This document shows positions 6,123-6,818 of a stretch of DNA of 6,818 nt, piece by piece. Numbering within the stretch: the stretch's first letter is position 1; every line of letters begins with the position of its first letter. The DNA is from Alphaproteobacteria bacterium (GTDB lineage Bacteria > Pseudomonadota > Alphaproteobacteria > Caulobacterales > Parvularculaceae), in contig JAUIEG010000141.1 in NCBI GenBank assembly GCA_030428745.1, forward strand, positions 1-6,818. The letters run 5' to 3'. Both the position numbers and the translations under genes were made by a program. The notes beneath the pieces were generated by a model. The model did not search any database and was not told the origin of the DNA. It saw nothing but the letters and a program-made list of their open reading frames with translations.

Positions 6123-6266
6123 GTCACTGCGTGCTGTGCGGCAGATGGGGTAACGGAGCGTGCGGCAAGCGATCGCGGATCTGCATTGCATCACTTCGTG
6201 CTGCAACGCGTCCGGGATGACGGGAACGCCCACACCGCTTCGTGCTGCCAGCACACGGGATGACGG
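6123..6266 (-). repeat. Three further copies of the same repeat (half G, full E, half F)
   Basis: All three point the same way as unit D. G (6123-6156) is a degenerate half copy (GTCACTGCGTGCTG...TAACGG). E (6169-6223) is a full 55-base copy (GATCGCGGATCTGC...TCCGGGATGACGG). F (6231-6266) is a half copy (CGCTTCGTGCTGCCAGCACA...GATGACGG) lacking the GATCGG end. They share the core (C)ATCACTTCGTGCTGC with variations. F ends 5 bases beyond the stop of the GIY-YIG gene and may act as its transcript end. Confidence 0.75.
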
Positions 6267-6271
6267 GGCGG

Positions 6272-6559
6272 CTACTGATTCAGGGTTTCGTAGAGATCGC
6301 GCCAATCGGGGTTCATCTCATCGACGAGCTTGTTCTTCCAGGCGCGGCGCCATTTCTTGACGCGCTTTTCATGGACAATGGCGTCTTCGATGCGGTCGAA
6401 GACTTCGTAATAGACGAGCTTTTTAAGGCCGTAGCGGCGGCAGAAAGATGACCCGATTGCCTGACGGTGCTGGTAGACGCGCTCGCCGAGATTGGCCGTC
6501 ACGCCGGTGTAAAGCGGACCGTCTGGTTTCTCTCCGATGAAATAGACATAGCCGGACAT
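6272..6559 (-). CDS. Small GIY-YIG nuclease family protein (COG2827-like)
   Basis: The 95-residue protein is the full length of the stand-alone GIY-YIG family. The signature is present as YVYFI (4-8) and LYTGVT (16-21), giving the YVY...YTG form common in this subfamily. The expected catalytic Arg is Arg27 (LGERVYQHR), and the metal-binding Glu is Glu64 (VHEKRVKKWRR). The C-terminal NPDWRDLY (84-91) is also typical. The members are small, probably metal-dependent DNA endonucleases whose cellular role is not settled. The start ATG at 6559 has no clear ribosome binding site, and the upstream sequence runs into the repeat at 6588 after 28 bases. The gene stands alone between inverted repeat doublets and opposes the transcription of nrdA and its follower. 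Confidence 0.88.
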   Translation of the reverse strand: MSGYVYFIGEKPDGPLYTGVTANLGERVYQHRQAIGSSFCRRYGLKKLVYYEVFDRIEDAIVHEKRVKKWRRAWKNKLVDEMNPDWRDLYETLNQ

Positions 6560-6587
6560 GGCGGAAGTTTAGGCGCGGAAAACGGGG

Positions 6588-6721
6588 CCGTCATCCCGGA
6601 CGCGCTGCAACATGAAATGTTGCTGCGCAGATCCGGGATCGGTTGCCGATGATCGCAACCCCGATAGCGATCCCGGGTCTGCACAGCAGCGCTACGCGCC
6701 GCAGTGCGCACGGGATGACGG
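6588..6721. repeat. Right palindromic-repeat doublet (unit B and inverted unit C)
   Basis: Unit B (6588-6642, forward) begins CCGTCATCCCGGACGC and ends GGGATCGG. It is a nearly complete palindrome, with ATCCCGGA (6593-6600) against TCCGGGAT (6632-6639), and GCAACAT against ATGTTGC around a GAA loop. A 24-base linker (6643-6666) follows, then unit C (6667-6721) in reverse, ending CGCACGGGATGACGG. Lengths and linker match the left doublet. The linker read on the minus strand (TATCGGGGTTGCG) resembles the left linker (TTTCGGGGTGGCG), so the two doublets may be inverted relative to each other. Confidence 0.8.
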
Positions 6722-6818
6722 GGACGCACGCTATCAGAGGGGTGATGGGGGCCGGCCAAGTATAAGGCCAAACGGGAACCCGTGGATAATTTTTCACCAG
6801 TTTTTTTCCTGCCTTATA
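6722..6818. other. Right-end intergenic stretch, no gene seen
   Basis: I see no supportable coding region here. It contains a short hairpin (ACGG-GAAC-CCGT, 6771-6782 region), CGTGGATAA at 6781-6789, which is one mismatch from a DnaA box on the minus strand, and T-runs near 6789 and 6804. The window ends before any downstream gene. Confidence 0.4.

Noticed and set aside
5983..6266. Possible CRISPR array
   Set aside because: The repeated units are 55 bases, imperfect, palindromic, in both orientations and irregularly spaced; there are no uniform spacers and no cas genes.
5952..6305. 117-codon minus-strand frame over the repeats
   Set aside because: It reads through the palindromic repeats, giving repeated VIPDALQHEVM/RHPVCCAARSDA-like peptides, and overlaps the 3' end of the GIY-YIG gene. 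It is a repeat artefact.
6781..6789. DnaA-box-like CGTGGATAA
   Set aside because: A single site with one mismatch to TGTGGATAA and no partner sites; expected by chance.

Overview
The window reads as chromosomal DNA from a GC-rich alphaproteobacterium. The supporting signs are GC near 65% in the core genes, a Uup-type ABC-F tail, a class I ribonucleotide reductase large subunit of the short form known from this group, and a perfect full-length CtrA-type site (TTAA-N7-TTAAC) upstream of that gene. A Caulobacterales- or Parvularculales-like host is a guess; nothing here fixes the genus.

Layout. Positions 1-444 hold the 3' end of an ABC-F ATPase (uup), joined by a GTGA stop/start overlap to a 60-codon unknown gene (441-623). 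A TesB/4HBT_3-like acyl-CoA thioesterase (639-1442, minus) converges on it with a 15-base gap. A divergent spacer then leads to a four-helix membrane protein of unknown function (1619-3088, plus). The 241-base gap at 3089-3329 is a regulatory region. It carries a hairpin, a CtrA-type site, a promoter overlapped by two NrdR-box-like sites 32 bases apart, and a structured leader. It drives nrdA (3330-5279), whose product lacks the N-terminal ATP-cone.

After nrdA the character changes. A gene of about 40% GC (5288-5824), TTG-started and placed 8 bases behind the nrdA stop, looks acquired. Its stop codon lies in an 86-base GGCGGGTT-type inverted-repeat element. Beyond it is a family of 55-56-base palindromic repeats (ends CCGTCATCCCG and GGATCGG) with at least six full or partial copies. 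Four of them form two inverted doublets of equal architecture (unit, 24-base linker, inverted unit), one on each side of a small GIY-YIG nuclease gene (6272-6559, minus). No nrdB follows nrdA inside the window.

How the parts fit. The nrdA block is a coherent DNA-precursor module with feedback control (NrdR) and probable cell-cycle control (CtrA). The stretch from 5280 to 6722 looks like accessory DNA collected behind nrdA. The most interesting candidate is the nuclease bracketed by inverted repeat doublets, which in layout resembles REP/BIME repeats with a RAYT transposase but has an unrelated nuclease family.
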